A DNA stretch of 64,000 nucleotides from DT-110 sp030148525 (GTDB lineage: Bacteria; Bacteroidota; Bacteroidia; Chitinophagales; Saprospiraceae): assembly GCA_965227445.1 (NCBI GenBank), contig OZ245751.1, positions 2,356,001 through 2,420,000 of the forward strand. Reading direction: 5' to 3'. A model generated the notes under the pieces. That model was given only the letters and a program-made list of their open reading frames with translations. It was not told where the DNA came from and did no database searches. This document shows positions 41,324 through 50,321 of this stretch, one piece after another. Each line of letters opens with the position of its first letter. Within the stretch, counting starts at the first letter, position 1. Position numbers and translations under genes: made by a program.

Positions 41324-43768
41324 ATGAAAACGTTTTTGACAACCACACTCACTATTTGCTTCCTGATGGGTAGCTTTTTAGGCTACAGCCAAAATCAACT
41401 CGCCAGTTTAAGCGGTCGACTGATCGACGAAGCAGGTCAGCCAGTACCTTTTGCCAATCTGGCACTGTATCGCCAGGCCGACACATCCCTGGTAAAAGTC
41501 GCCGCCTCAGAGGAGAACGGTACATTTACGTTGTTGGCTCCGATCAATGAAGTCCTCTTTTTGGAGGTCACCTTTGTAGGATACGAAACCAAACGCTGGA
41601 CACAAGCACCCCTCGGCGAAGGTGAAGACCGGGCATTGGGCGACCTGAACCTGGCTTCCACATCGCAGGAACTGGACGAAGTCACCGTTACGGCCGAACG
41701 GCCTATGCTCGAGGTCAAACCCGACAAACTGGTCTTTAATGTAGAAGGCTCCGTTAATGCGGCCGGGAATACAGCCCTCGAGCTTTTGCGTAAAAGCCCC
41801 GGCGTGGTCGTCGACAACAACAATAACATCCTGCTGGCCGGCCGATCCGGCGTTCAGATCTATATCAATGGCAAACTAAGCCCGTACGCCGGAGAAGACC
41901 TGTCGAACTTCCTGCAAAGTCTGCAAAGTGACCAGATTGATGCTATTGAAGTCATCACCAACCCTTCCGCACGTTACGACGCCCAGGGCAACGGCGGCAT
42001 TATTAATATCCGTTTAAAAAAGGACCAAAACCTGGGGGCCAATGCCACGGTCAACCTGGGATCTTCGGTAGGCCTTCGTCCTATGTATAATGGCGGGATC
42101 AACGCCAATTACCGCAACCAGAAGGTCAACCTCTACGGTAGCTACAACTACGGAAACCAATACATGTGGAATGAGTTCTTCATGCTGCGCCAGCAGCCCG
42201 GCGGCGAGTTCGACCAGGAGACCATCACAGAGAGCCACGGTATTAATCATTCCGCCAAACTGGGAGCCGATTTTTTCCTTTCGGAAAAAAGTACTCTGGG
42301 ATTCCTGGTTAACGGATTTGATAATGCCCGCACTGCTGATGGCAATACCATTACCACGCTGTCGAGCACCATTGGCGGGGCCATCGACAGCCTGCTTTTG
42401 TCGGAATCCAATTCGGAGGGCACACGCTCAAACTACAACGCCAATCTCAACTACCAGTGGGTGAATGGCGATAAATCCAGCTGGAATATTGATCTCGATT
42501 ACGGCTGGTTCCGCAACGGAAACGAGCAACAATTACCCAACCGATATGTCACCCCCGACGAAGAGGCTACCCTGAGCTTCGAGGAATACTTTAGCGAAGC
42601 AGCTACCGACATCGACATACTGACCTTCCGCATTGATCGCGAACAGCAAATAGGTAAAGGAAGACTTGAAGCGGGCTTCAAAACCGCCTACGTTCGTACT
42701 GATAATGATTTCGATTGGTTCGACGTGGAAGGGCAAAACCTCATACCCGATCTGGATCGCACCAACCAGTTCGAATACACCGAGCAAGTTCAGGCTGCGT
42801 ATGCCTCCTACAGTGTACCCCTCGGCGAGAAATGGCGTTTCCAGGCCGGACTGCGCGGGGAGTATACCTCAACCGAAGGCATTCTGACCGCCGCCAAAGA
42901 AACAGCTAATGCCCGGGTCGACAGCACCTACTTCAATCTGTTCCCGTCGGGAGGGCTTACGTATAACCTAAGCCCCAAAAACTCCTTCCGCCTGAACTAC
43001 AGCCGACGAATCAACCGTCCCTCCTATCAGGATCTAAACCCCTTTGAGTTCAAGAGCAACGAATTGTCGTTTCGCCGGGGTAACCCCTTCCTGCGTCCGG
43101 AGTATACCCATAATATTCAGTTGAGCCACACCTTCAACTATCGCTATAACACCAGCATCAGCTACAGTGTGACCAATGACCTGATCACCAACATCACCGA
43201 TATCGAAGGCGAGAAAGGAAGCTTCATTACCTTTCTGAACCTGGCTGAACAACGCAACTACAGTGCCAGCTTTAGCGCCCCAATTACCATCACAGACTGG
43301 TGGAGCAGCTACAGCAGTATCACCGCTTACCGCATTGAAAACGAAGCCGACTACGGTGACGGCCGTATCATCAACCTCGCTCAGAACACACTCAGCCTGT
43401 ACAGCCAACAAACCTTTAATCTGGGCAAAGGCATTAAAGCAGAATTGTCGGGCTGGTACCAATCCCCCTCCATCTGGGGCGGTACCTTCGAAACGGATGC
43501 CATTTACGCCATCAATGCCGGCTTCCAAACCGACCTGCTGAACGGTCAGGCCAATTTGCGGATTTCCGTCAACGACATCTTCTTCACTTCCGGCTGGACC
43601 GCCACCAGTGTTCTCGGGCAATTATATCAAGAGGGTGCCGGAAACTGGGACGCCCGTCGTTTGCAACTCAATCTGACTTATAAGCTTGGTAACCAGAAGG
43701 TAAAAGCGGCCCGCAAGCGCTCCACCGGACTGGAAGAGCAAGCTGAGCGTATCAAGTCTGATGGTTAA
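41324..43768 (+). CDS. TonB-dependent-receptor-like outer-membrane beta-barrel protein
   Basis: An 814-residue outer-membrane protein: signal peptide (MKTFLTTTLTICFLMGSFLG), carboxypeptidase-like regulatory domain (about 28-110; LSGRLIDEAGQPVPFANLAL), plug domain (ALELLRKSPGVVVDNNNNI, QIDAIEVITNPSARYDAQG) and a long beta-barrel of the OMP_b-brl_3 type ending in LNLTYKLGNQK. No SusD partner is near, so it is not a Sus-type glycan system. The divergent LytS/LytTR pair may regulate it. The substrate is unknown. Confidence 0.9.
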   Translation: MKTFLTTTLTICFLMGSFLGYSQNQLASLSGRLIDEAGQPVPFANLALYRQADTSLVKVAASEENGTFTLLAPINEVLFLEVTFVGYETKRWTQAPLGEGEDRALGDLNLASTSQELDEVTVTAERPMLEVKPDKLVFNVEGSVNAAGNTALELLRKSPGVVVDNNNNILLAGRSGVQIYINGKLSPYAGEDLSNFLQSLQSDQIDAIEVITNPSARYDAQGNGGIINIRLKKDQNLGANATVNLGSSVGLRPMYNGGINANYRNQKVNLYGSYNYGNQYMWNEFFMLRQQPGGEFDQETITESHGINHSAKLGADFFLSEKSTLGFLVNGFDNARTADGNTITTLSSTIGGAIDSLLLSESNSEGTRSNYNANLNYQWVNGDKSSWNIDLDYGWFRNGNEQQLPNRYVTPDEEATLSFEEYFSEAATDIDILTFRIDREQQIGKGRLEAGFKTAYVRTDNDFDWFDVEGQNLIPDLDRTNQFEYTEQVQAAYASYSVPLGEKWRFQAGLRGEYTSTEGILTAAKETANARVDSTYFNLFPSGGLTYNLSPKNSFRLNYSRRINRPSYQDLNPFEFKSNELSFRRGNPFLRPEYTHNIQLSHTFNYRYNTSISYSVTNDLITNITDIEGEKGSFITFLNLAEQRNYSASFSAPITITDWWSSYSSITAYRIENEADYGDGRIINLAQNTLSLYSQQTFNLGKGIKAELSGWYQSPSIWGGTFETDAIYAINAGFQTDLLNGQANLRISVNDIFFTSGWTATSVLGQLYQEGAGNWDARRLQLNLTYKLGNQKVKAARKRSTGLEEQAERIKSDG

Positions 43769-43834
43769 TGTAGCATCAGGCGAGGGTGCGGTGCAGCGTT
43801 GATTTGCTGGTTCCCTGCCCTTTAGTAAATGCTC

Positions 43835-43896
43835 AATGCTCGGTGCTCAGTGCTCAATTTGAATGTTGTTTCATTGAGCACTGAGCACCGAGCATT
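43835..43896. repeat. perfect 24-bp inverted repeat of the TGAGCAC family
   Basis: Arms 43835-43858 and 43873-43896 are exact complements over 24 bp with a 14-nt loop. They are built from CGGTGCTCAGTGCTCAAT-type units. The element lies between the OMP stop and the hut regulator. No T-run follows, so it is not a standard terminator. Confidence 0.8.
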
Positions 43897-43944
43897 TTAC
43901 ATTACTCCCCTTCTTGCAAAATCCACCAAAATTCCCGACACTTG

Positions 43945-43958
43945 TATAAGCGCTTATA
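43945..43958. promoter_or_regulatory. perfect palindrome, candidate operator for the hut regulator
   Basis: TATAAGCGCTTATA is a perfect 14-bp palindrome, with two further outer A-T pairs beyond one mismatch (TTG...AAA). It lies 13 bp upstream of the MarR-GNAT start codon, where a MarR dimer would block transcription. AT-rich palindromes of this size are typical MarR operators; binding is inferred. Confidence 0.5.
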
Positions 43959-43971
43959 AAAGCAATGCAAG

Positions 43972-44769
43972 ATGTCGTTTTACCAACAAGCCGGGAATCT
44001 GATTCTGGGTACGCGACTGCGTTCCCTGGGGGATCGTTTTTTGGCCATGGTACAAGACTTGTACCACCAGCTGGAGATACCCTTTGAGTCGAGTTGGTTT
44101 CCGCTCTTTTACCTATTAGACCGGCACGAGCGGCTGTCGATGATGGACGCCAGCCGTGAACTGGGGTTTTCGCATTCGGCCATTAGCCAGATGGCTGCCA
44201 GCTTGCGCAAAAAAGGCCTGCTCACGCTGGTGCGGGACGCCGACGATGCCCGCCGCCGGGATTTGACGCTAACGGAGGAAGGGCGCGCCCTGCTCGCCCG
44301 CATTAAGCCCGTGTGGACGGCCCTTGATGAGGTATTACATCAGGAACAGAAAGCCAGCGGGGATTGGACCTCGGTCCTGGAAAACCTGGATCGGCTGTTA
44401 CAAAAACCATCGATTCCGGAGCGCATCCTCCTTCTGGCCCGCACCACCGACATTCATTTGGCGAAAGCCGAAGTTTCCAGCCTGCAAAACCAGGATATTC
44501 CTCTGCCCCAGATGGGAGCCGGAAAGGATTTGACCGTGGCCGTCTCTAACGAAGACATTGTCGGTGGCATTCAATGGCACTACGGCGAGCCCTCAGAGCT
44601 TACCTGGATCTGGGTACATCCGGCCTACCGCCGACGGGGCATTGCCACGCAATTACTGCGGGAAACACAGCACAAATTACCTGATGGATTACTCGTCCGT
44701 TCGTCCCGGCCTGATATTCTAAGCTGGCTTGCACGGACGGTTCCAGCCTTTACAGTCCTGACCAAATAA
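43972..44769 (+). CDS. MarR-type regulator fused to GNAT acetyltransferase (hut operon regulator)
   Basis: A 265-residue protein. Residues 30-140 are a MarR winged helix (LGFSHSAISQMAASLRKKGLLTLVRDADDARRRDLTLTEEGRALL). Residues 185-262 are a short GNAT domain with the acetyl-CoA loop HPAYRRRGIATQLLRE. The gene lies 8 bp before hutH and almost certainly heads the hut operon. I infer that it controls the operon and binds the palindrome 13 bp upstream. Classical hut repressors are GntR-type HutC, so a MarR-GNAT protein in this place is unusual. Whether the GNAT half is catalytic or a ligand sensor is open. Confidence 0.85.
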   Translation: MSFYQQAGNLILGTRLRSLGDRFLAMVQDLYHQLEIPFESSWFPLFYLLDRHERLSMMDASRELGFSHSAISQMAASLRKKGLLTLVRDADDARRRDLTLTEEGRALLARIKPVWTALDEVLHQEQKASGDWTSVLENLDRLLQKPSIPERILLLARTTDIHLAKAEVSSLQNQDIPLPQMGAGKDLTVAVSNEDIVGGIQWHYGEPSELTWIWVHPAYRRRGIATQLLRETQHKLPDGLLVRSSRPDILSWLARTVPAFTVLTK

Positions 44770-44777
44770 AAACAATT

Positions 44778-46352
44778 ATGCCTACGCCCACTTTTGCCTA
44801 TGGAAAAGACCACCTGACCGTTGGGCTCGCTCTGGAACTCATGCGAGCAGAGCGCACCGGGGTTTTCCATGCAGATACCATAGAACGCATCCGGGCCAGC
44901 CGGGACATCGTCGACCGGGTGGTAGACAATCAGGAGGTGGTATATGGGGTAACCACTGGTTTCGGACCACTTTGCACCACCTTTATCTCTCCGGCTGATG
45001 CCCGCCAGTTACAGCATAATCTACTGGTAAGCCATGCCGTCGGAGTAGGCGATCCCCTGCCTCCCGAAATCGTTCGTCTGATGTTGATATTAAAGTTGCA
45101 GGCACTGGCCATGGGCTATTCCGGGATTCGCCTGGAAACGCTGAATCACATCCGCTGGATGCTGGAGGAAGACATTCTTCCAATGGTGCCCCGCAAAGGC
45201 TCAGTGGGCGCCTCGGGCGATCTGGCACCACTGGCTCATCTATTTTTGCCCCTCATCGGCGAAGGTAAGGTGACCTTTCGCGGAGAGGTTATGAGTAGCC
45301 GCCGCATGTACGATATGACCGGTAGAGAGCCCATCGCACTAGGCCCCAAAGAAGGCATTGCCCTCATCAATGGCACCCAGTTTATGGCTGCCTACGGAGT
45401 GCTCATCACCGAAGGCCTGCAGCGTTGCCTCGACACTGCCGATGTGGTTGCTGCCATGAGCCTGGAAGCCCTGGCGGGTAGCGCTCGCCCTTTTCACGCA
45501 GCACTGCACAAACTGCGTCCGCACCCGGGTAATGTTTACGTGGCCCAGCGTCTGCGTACCTTACTGGCCAAGTCCGAAATCATGCAATCGCACGTCGATT
45601 GCAACCGGGTACAAGATCCCTACTCCCTGCGTTGCATACCGCAGGTGCACGGAGCGAGTCGCCAGGCCTGGTCGCACCTGAGGGAGGTACTGGAAACCGA
45701 AATGAATTCGGTGACCGACAATCCCATCCTTATCGACGAGGATACTATAATCAGCGGCGGGAATTTCCATGGTCAGCCCATTGCACTGTCGTTGGATTAC
45801 GCCGGCCTGGCCGCCGCCGAATTAGGGAATATATCCGAACGCCGAATCTATCTGGGACTGGAAGGAAAGATCCCCGGACTGCCCCCCCTCCTGCTCCGTA
45901 AAACCGGTCTCAACAGTGGCTTTATGATCACCCAGTACACCGCAGCCGCCCTGGTCTCCGAAAATAAAAGTCTTTGTTTCCCGGCTAGTGCTGACAGTGT
46001 ACCTACCTCCATGGGACAAGAAGACCACGTCAGTATGGGATCGATCAGCGGACGCAAAACCTGGCAGATTGTCCGCAATCTGGAACACATTCTTTCCATA
46101 GAACTATTGCACGCAGCCCAGGGGCTCGATTTCCGCCGCCCCTTGAGTTCCTCTCCCCTGCTCGACTACGTACACGCACGGGTGCGGGAGCAGATCCCAC
46201 ACCGTGAGTCCGATACGTCATTTACGGAAGAATTACAGCTAGCCTGGGAGTGGGTCCACCGGGGAACCCTCCTGGAGTGGTTGTCCGAAGCCGCCCAACA
46301 ACAAGCAATTAATCTCCAAAACCAACGTCATGAACGCTACGGAATTTATTAA
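44778..46352 (+). CDS. hutH: histidine ammonia-lyase
   Basis: A 524-residue enzyme that removes ammonia from L-histidine to give urocanate, the first step of histidine breakdown. The MIO cofactor triad A-S-G is present in GSVGASGDLAPLAHL. Further signatures are YGVTTGFGPL, the catalytic Tyr region, and QDPYSLRCIPQVHGASRQ. The length is normal. Its 3' end overlaps hutU by 23 bp, so the two are translationally coupled. Confidence 0.95.
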   Translation: MPTPTFAYGKDHLTVGLALELMRAERTGVFHADTIERIRASRDIVDRVVDNQEVVYGVTTGFGPLCTTFISPADARQLQHNLLVSHAVGVGDPLPPEIVRLMLILKLQALAMGYSGIRLETLNHIRWMLEEDILPMVPRKGSVGASGDLAPLAHLFLPLIGEGKVTFRGEVMSSRRMYDMTGREPIALGPKEGIALINGTQFMAAYGVLITEGLQRCLDTADVVAAMSLEALAGSARPFHAALHKLRPHPGNVYVAQRLRTLLAKSEIMQSHVDCNRVQDPYSLRCIPQVHGASRQAWSHLREVLETEMNSVTDNPILIDEDTIISGGNFHGQPIALSLDYAGLAAAELGNISERRIYLGLEGKIPGLPPLLLRKTGLNSGFMITQYTAAALVSENKSLCFPASADSVPTSMGQEDHVSMGSISGRKTWQIVRNLEHILSIELLHAAQGLDFRRPLSSSPLLDYVHARVREQIPHRESDTSFTEELQLAWEWVHRGTLLEWLSEAAQQQAINLQNQRHERYGIY

Positions 46353-48003
46353 ACAATACGCCCAACACCCAACCTATACACCGCCCACGGGAACCAATAT
46401 CCACGCTAAATCCTGGCAAACGGAAGCCCCCTTGCGCATGCTGCTAAACAACCTCCACGCGGAGGTAGCCGAAGACCCCTCGGAATTGATCGTCTACGGA
46501 GGGACCGGACAGGCGGCCCGCAACCCCAAAGAGCTGGAACGCATCATTCGCGCTCTGCTCGAACTGGACGAGTACCACAGCTTACTGGTTCAATCGGGTA
46601 AACCCGTGGGGGTGGTGCGATCCCATCCCGACGCTCCCCGGGTTCTGATCGCCAATAGTAACCTCGTACCCGCCTGGGCCTCCTGGGATCACTTCGAGGA
46701 CCTCAAAAAGCGGGGTCTGATGATGTACGGGCAGATGACCGCCGGCAGCTGGATCTACATCGGTACGCAGGGCATTCTGCAGGGCACCTACGAGACCTTC
46801 GCCGCTTGCGGGCGCCAGGAGTTTGACGGCGACCTGCGCCACCGCTTACTCGTCACCGGCGGCTTGGGTGGCATGGGGGGTGCTCAGCCACTGGCTGCCA
46901 CCATGGCGGGAGCTGCTTTCCTGGGCGTAGATGTCGATCCGGCCCGCATCCGAAAGCGACTCGACACCCGTTACATCGACCGTATGACCTACGATTACGA
47001 AGAGGCCAAACGGTGGGTACTGGATGCCAAATCAAAGGGCGAAGCCCTGTCGGTTGGACTGGTTGGTGATATTGGCGATACGCTGGAACAATTGTTGGAT
47101 GATGGCGTCATTCCCGATGTCCTGACCGACCAGACAAGTGCTCACGACCCGGTCTATGGATATGTACCACACGGTTTGAGCTTAAAAGAAGCCAAAGCCT
47201 TACGGCAAAAAGATCCCAAAGCCTACGAGGAGCGTTCCCTGAAGTCAATGGCCCGTCACGTAGGTTTAATGCTGGAGATGCAGGACCGGGGCAGCATAGT
47301 ATTTGACTACGGTAACAACCTGCGGGAATTTGCCCGTCAGGGCGGAGAAGCCAATGCCTTTGACTACGAAGGCTTCGTTCCCAAATACATCCGGCCCTTA
47401 TTTTGCGAAGGCAAAGGACCTTTTCGTTGGGCAGCTCTTTCCGGCGATCCCGAGGACATATACGTAACCGACCAGGCGCTGAAGGATGCCTTCCCCGACA
47501 ATGAACACCTGATCAATTGGCTGGATCAGGCCCGTGAAAAGGTGGCTTTTCAGGGTTTACCCTGCCGCATTTGCTGGCTGGGGCTGGGAGAACGGGAAAA
47601 AGCCGGTTTGATCTTTAACAACCTGGTGGCTACCGGAAAAGTAAAGGCGCCCATCGTCATCGGAAGAGATCACCTGGATTGCGGCTCGGTCGCTTCTCCC
47701 AACCGGGAAACCGAAGGTATGAAAGACGGCACCGATGCGGTATCCGATTGGCCTCTGCTCAACCTGATGTCCAATGCAGCCGGCGGTGCCACCTGGATCA
47801 GCTTTCACCACGGAGGGGGCGTAGGCATGGGATATTCCCAGCACGCGGGGATGGTCATCCTTGCCGACGGTACGGAAGGGGCAGCTCGTCGTCTGCGCCG
47901 GTGTCTGCACAACGACCCCGCTATGGGTATTTTCCGTCACGCCGATGCCGGCTATGACGAAGCGGTGACTTGTGGAGAAGAAAACGGGATTCTTTTAAAA
48001 TAA
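46330..48003 (+). CDS. hutU: urocanate hydratase
   Basis: A 557-residue NAD-dependent urocanase that converts urocanate to imidazolonepropionate. Diagnostic stretches are YGGTGQAARNPKE, TAGSWIYIGTQGILQGTYE, GGLGGMGGAQPLA (dinucleotide-binding), LTDQTSAHDP, QGLPCRICWLGLGER (the conserved active-site Cys) and RDHLDCGSVASPNRET. The start lies 23 bp inside hutH. The next gene, hutI, begins 6 bp after the stop. Confidence 0.96.
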   Translation: MNATEFIKQYAQHPTYTPPTGTNIHAKSWQTEAPLRMLLNNLHAEVAEDPSELIVYGGTGQAARNPKELERIIRALLELDEYHSLLVQSGKPVGVVRSHPDAPRVLIANSNLVPAWASWDHFEDLKKRGLMMYGQMTAGSWIYIGTQGILQGTYETFAACGRQEFDGDLRHRLLVTGGLGGMGGAQPLAATMAGAAFLGVDVDPARIRKRLDTRYIDRMTYDYEEAKRWVLDAKSKGEALSVGLVGDIGDTLEQLLDDGVIPDVLTDQTSAHDPVYGYVPHGLSLKEAKALRQKDPKAYEERSLKSMARHVGLMLEMQDRGSIVFDYGNNLREFARQGGEANAFDYEGFVPKYIRPLFCEGKGPFRWAALSGDPEDIYVTDQALKDAFPDNEHLINWLDQAREKVAFQGLPCRICWLGLGEREKAGLIFNNLVATGKVKAPIVIGRDHLDCGSVASPNRETEGMKDGTDAVSDWPLLNLMSNAAGGATWISFHHGGGVGMGYSQHAGMVILADGTEGAARRLRRCLHNDPAMGIFRHADAGYDEAVTCGEENGILLK

Positions 48004-48009
48004 TGAACT

Positions 48010-49248
48010 ATGCAACACCTAATCGGCCCCTTTAGCGAGCTACTGACCATGCGAAACCTGCCCCTTAACGGTCCCCTTTCTGATGACCAATTGCCGGTAA
48101 TTCGCAACGGGGGTATCCTTATTGACCAGGATGGATATACCCGGGGAATTGGCCCATTTAATGACTTGCGCAGAGCCCATCCTGATGCAGAAGTGGATCG
48201 CTTAGAAGGAGACTGGGTAGCTCTGCCCGGACTTATCGACACACACACCCACCTGTGCTGGGGCGGTTCCCGGGCCCGGGACTACGCCCTGCGGGTTGCG
48301 GGGGTGTCCTATCAGGAGATTGCCGCCCGGGGCGGTGGTATCCACGACACAGTCGCTCAAACCAGGAAAGCAGGAGATGATATCTTGCTTCAATCGACGG
48401 TAGCTCGAGCCAATCAGTTGCTGTGCAAGGGCATCACCACCATCGAGGTAAAGAGCGGTTACGGTCAATCGGTAGCCCAGGAATTGCGATTGCTGCGCAT
48501 TATCCAGGAAGCCGCCCGGAAGACCCGGGCCACTATTATTCCCACTGCTCTGCCCGCGCACATCATCCCGTCGGCTTTTGCCGAAAGGCCGGAAGCTTAT
48601 CTCGACACCCTATACGAAGAGTTCTTTCCAGTGGTCCAAGCCGAACAGCTGACTACCAGGGCCGATATCTTTGTGGATGAACACGCTTACGATGCAGCTC
48701 TGGCCATGGCTTTCGCCAAAAAAGTAAGGGCGATGGGGTTTGACCTGACCGTTCACGCCGATCAATTCTCAACGGGAGGAAGCAGTGTTGCCGTGGAAGC
48801 CGGGGCAGTCAGTGCCGATCATTTAGAAGCGAGTACGCCCGCCGATATGAAGCGCCTGGCCAATAGTAATACAGTAGCAACGGTACTTCCTGGCGCTTCA
48901 CTGGGCCTGGGGATTCCCTTTGCGCCGGCCAGAAAATTGCTGGATGCCGGTTGCTGTCTGGCCATTGCTTCCGACTGGAATCCTGGCTCGGGGCCCATGG
49001 GCGATTTACTTACCCAGGCCGCCCTGCTGGGCGCTTACGAAAAGCTGTCGCACGCCGAAGTGTTCGCGGGTATCACCACACGGGCGGCCAGGGCTTTACG
49101 GCTCACCGACCGCGGCATACTCGGGGAAGGTATGTTGGCTGATATAGCTGCCTTTCCCACGGCTGATTTTCGGGAAATATTGTATCATCAGGGACAGCTG
49201 CAGCCCGGGGCCATTTGGAAGTCCGGCCGACGCATAAACACGCTCTAA
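48010..49248 (+). CDS. hutI: imidazolonepropionase
   Basis: A 412-residue metal-dependent amidohydrolase that opens the imidazolone ring to give formiminoglutamate. Metal ligands appear in LIDTHTHLCWGG (HxH) and VHADQFS; VDEHAYD and ASDWNPGS provide the remaining active-site residues. SGYGQSVAQELRLLR is the conserved substrate-contact region. It is the third enzyme of the operon, with 3 bp to hutG. Two GNRA mini-hairpin motifs lie in it on opposite strands (48576-48589 and 48708-48723). Confidence 0.95.
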   Translation: MQHLIGPFSELLTMRNLPLNGPLSDDQLPVIRNGGILIDQDGYTRGIGPFNDLRRAHPDAEVDRLEGDWVALPGLIDTHTHLCWGGSRARDYALRVAGVSYQEIAARGGGIHDTVAQTRKAGDDILLQSTVARANQLLCKGITTIEVKSGYGQSVAQELRLLRIIQEAARKTRATIIPTALPAHIIPSAFAERPEAYLDTLYEEFFPVVQAEQLTTRADIFVDEHAYDAALAMAFAKKVRAMGFDLTVHADQFSTGGSSVAVEAGAVSADHLEASTPADMKRLANSNTVATVLPGASLGLGIPFAPARKLLDAGCCLAIASDWNPGSGPMGDLLTQAALLGAYEKLSHAEVFAGITTRAARALRLTDRGILGEGMLADIAAFPTADFREILYHQGQLQPGAIWKSGRRINTL

Positions 49249-49251
49249 ATC

Positions 49252-50187
49252 ATGAAAAAGAAATACTACCAGACATTCGACCAGGATCTCTGGAAAGGTC
49301 GCGCCGACACCGACCGCCCCGAACGCTGGCACCAGCTTATTCAGGGGTATGACCTGGACAATCCGCATCCCCTCGAAGGGTCTTCCGTTGTGCTTGGGTT
49401 TGCCAGCGATGAAGGAGTGCGCCTCAACAAAGGCCGGACAGGTGCCCAGGAAGGGCCACGGCTCCTGCGAAAGGCGTTAGCTCCTGTAGCTTTCCACGGG
49501 GGTGATCCTCCATACGACGCCGGAGATGTTCTGTGCCCTGAAGAAAAATTACCTAAAGCCCAGCGACAACTGGGCAAGGGGGTGCAAGTCATTCTGGAGC
49601 AAGGAGGGCGCCCTATTGTACTCGGAGGCGGGCACGAAACAGCCTTCGGCACCTATCGGGGGATACGTGCCTGGGCAGGCCGTGAATCGGTCATTGGAGT
49701 CGTAAATCTCGACGCCCACTTCGACTTGCGGACTTACGGGCAAGGAGCTAATTCCGGAACCTCCTTCATGCAAATGCTGGACGATGTACCCGGAAAAACC
49801 GCTTATCTGGTACTTGGCCTGGAAGAAGCAGCCAACACCCCTACCCTCTTCGAAACGGCCCAGCGGCATCACGTGCAATGGGTAAGCCAGGATATAATCA
49901 ATCAACCTAATGGCTGGGAACAGGCAATAGCGCAGGTAAAAAGGATGGAACAACACGTTGATGTAGTGTATCTGTCTATCGACCTGGATGTGTTCAGTGT
50001 GGCTTACGCTCCCGGTGTTAGCGCTATCAATCCATTAGGCTGTTCACCAGACAGACTGGTGCCGGTCATCGATTTCCTGGCACAACACCCCAAACTCGCG
50101 GCAGTAGACATCTGTGAACTCAACCCCACCTACGATCGGGATCAGCAAACAGCAAAACTGGCTGCGAGACTGGTGAACCGGTTTTGA
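49252..50187 (+). CDS. hutG: formimidoylglutamase
   Basis: A 311-residue ureohydrolase-family enzyme that hydrolyses formiminoglutamate to glutamate and formamide, completing the pathway. Manganese ligands: GGGHETAFG, NLDAHFDLR and SIDLDVFSVAYAPGVS. The form with GGGHE in place of GGDHS is typical of formimidoylglutamase rather than agmatinase, in contrast to the gene at 6864. Last gene of the hut operon. No hutT-type transporter lies in the window. Confidence 0.93.
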   Translation: MKKKYYQTFDQDLWKGRADTDRPERWHQLIQGYDLDNPHPLEGSSVVLGFASDEGVRLNKGRTGAQEGPRLLRKALAPVAFHGGDPPYDAGDVLCPEEKLPKAQRQLGKGVQVILEQGGRPIVLGGGHETAFGTYRGIRAWAGRESVIGVVNLDAHFDLRTYGQGANSGTSFMQMLDDVPGKTAYLVLGLEEAANTPTLFETAQRHHVQWVSQDIINQPNGWEQAIAQVKRMEQHVDVVYLSIDLDVFSVAYAPGVSAINPLGCSPDRLVPVIDFLAQHPKLAAVDICELNPTYDRDQQTAKLAARLVNRF

Positions 50188-50321
50188 AGGGTGAAGGTGT
50201 GACCTGAAACAGCTCTAAGCCTGATTCATTATTTAGCCCTTAGCTTTCATAATTACGGGAAAAAACCCCTAGCTTTCGCATTCCCTACCAATATAAGGCC
50301 CTATTCACAAAAAAAGCAGGT

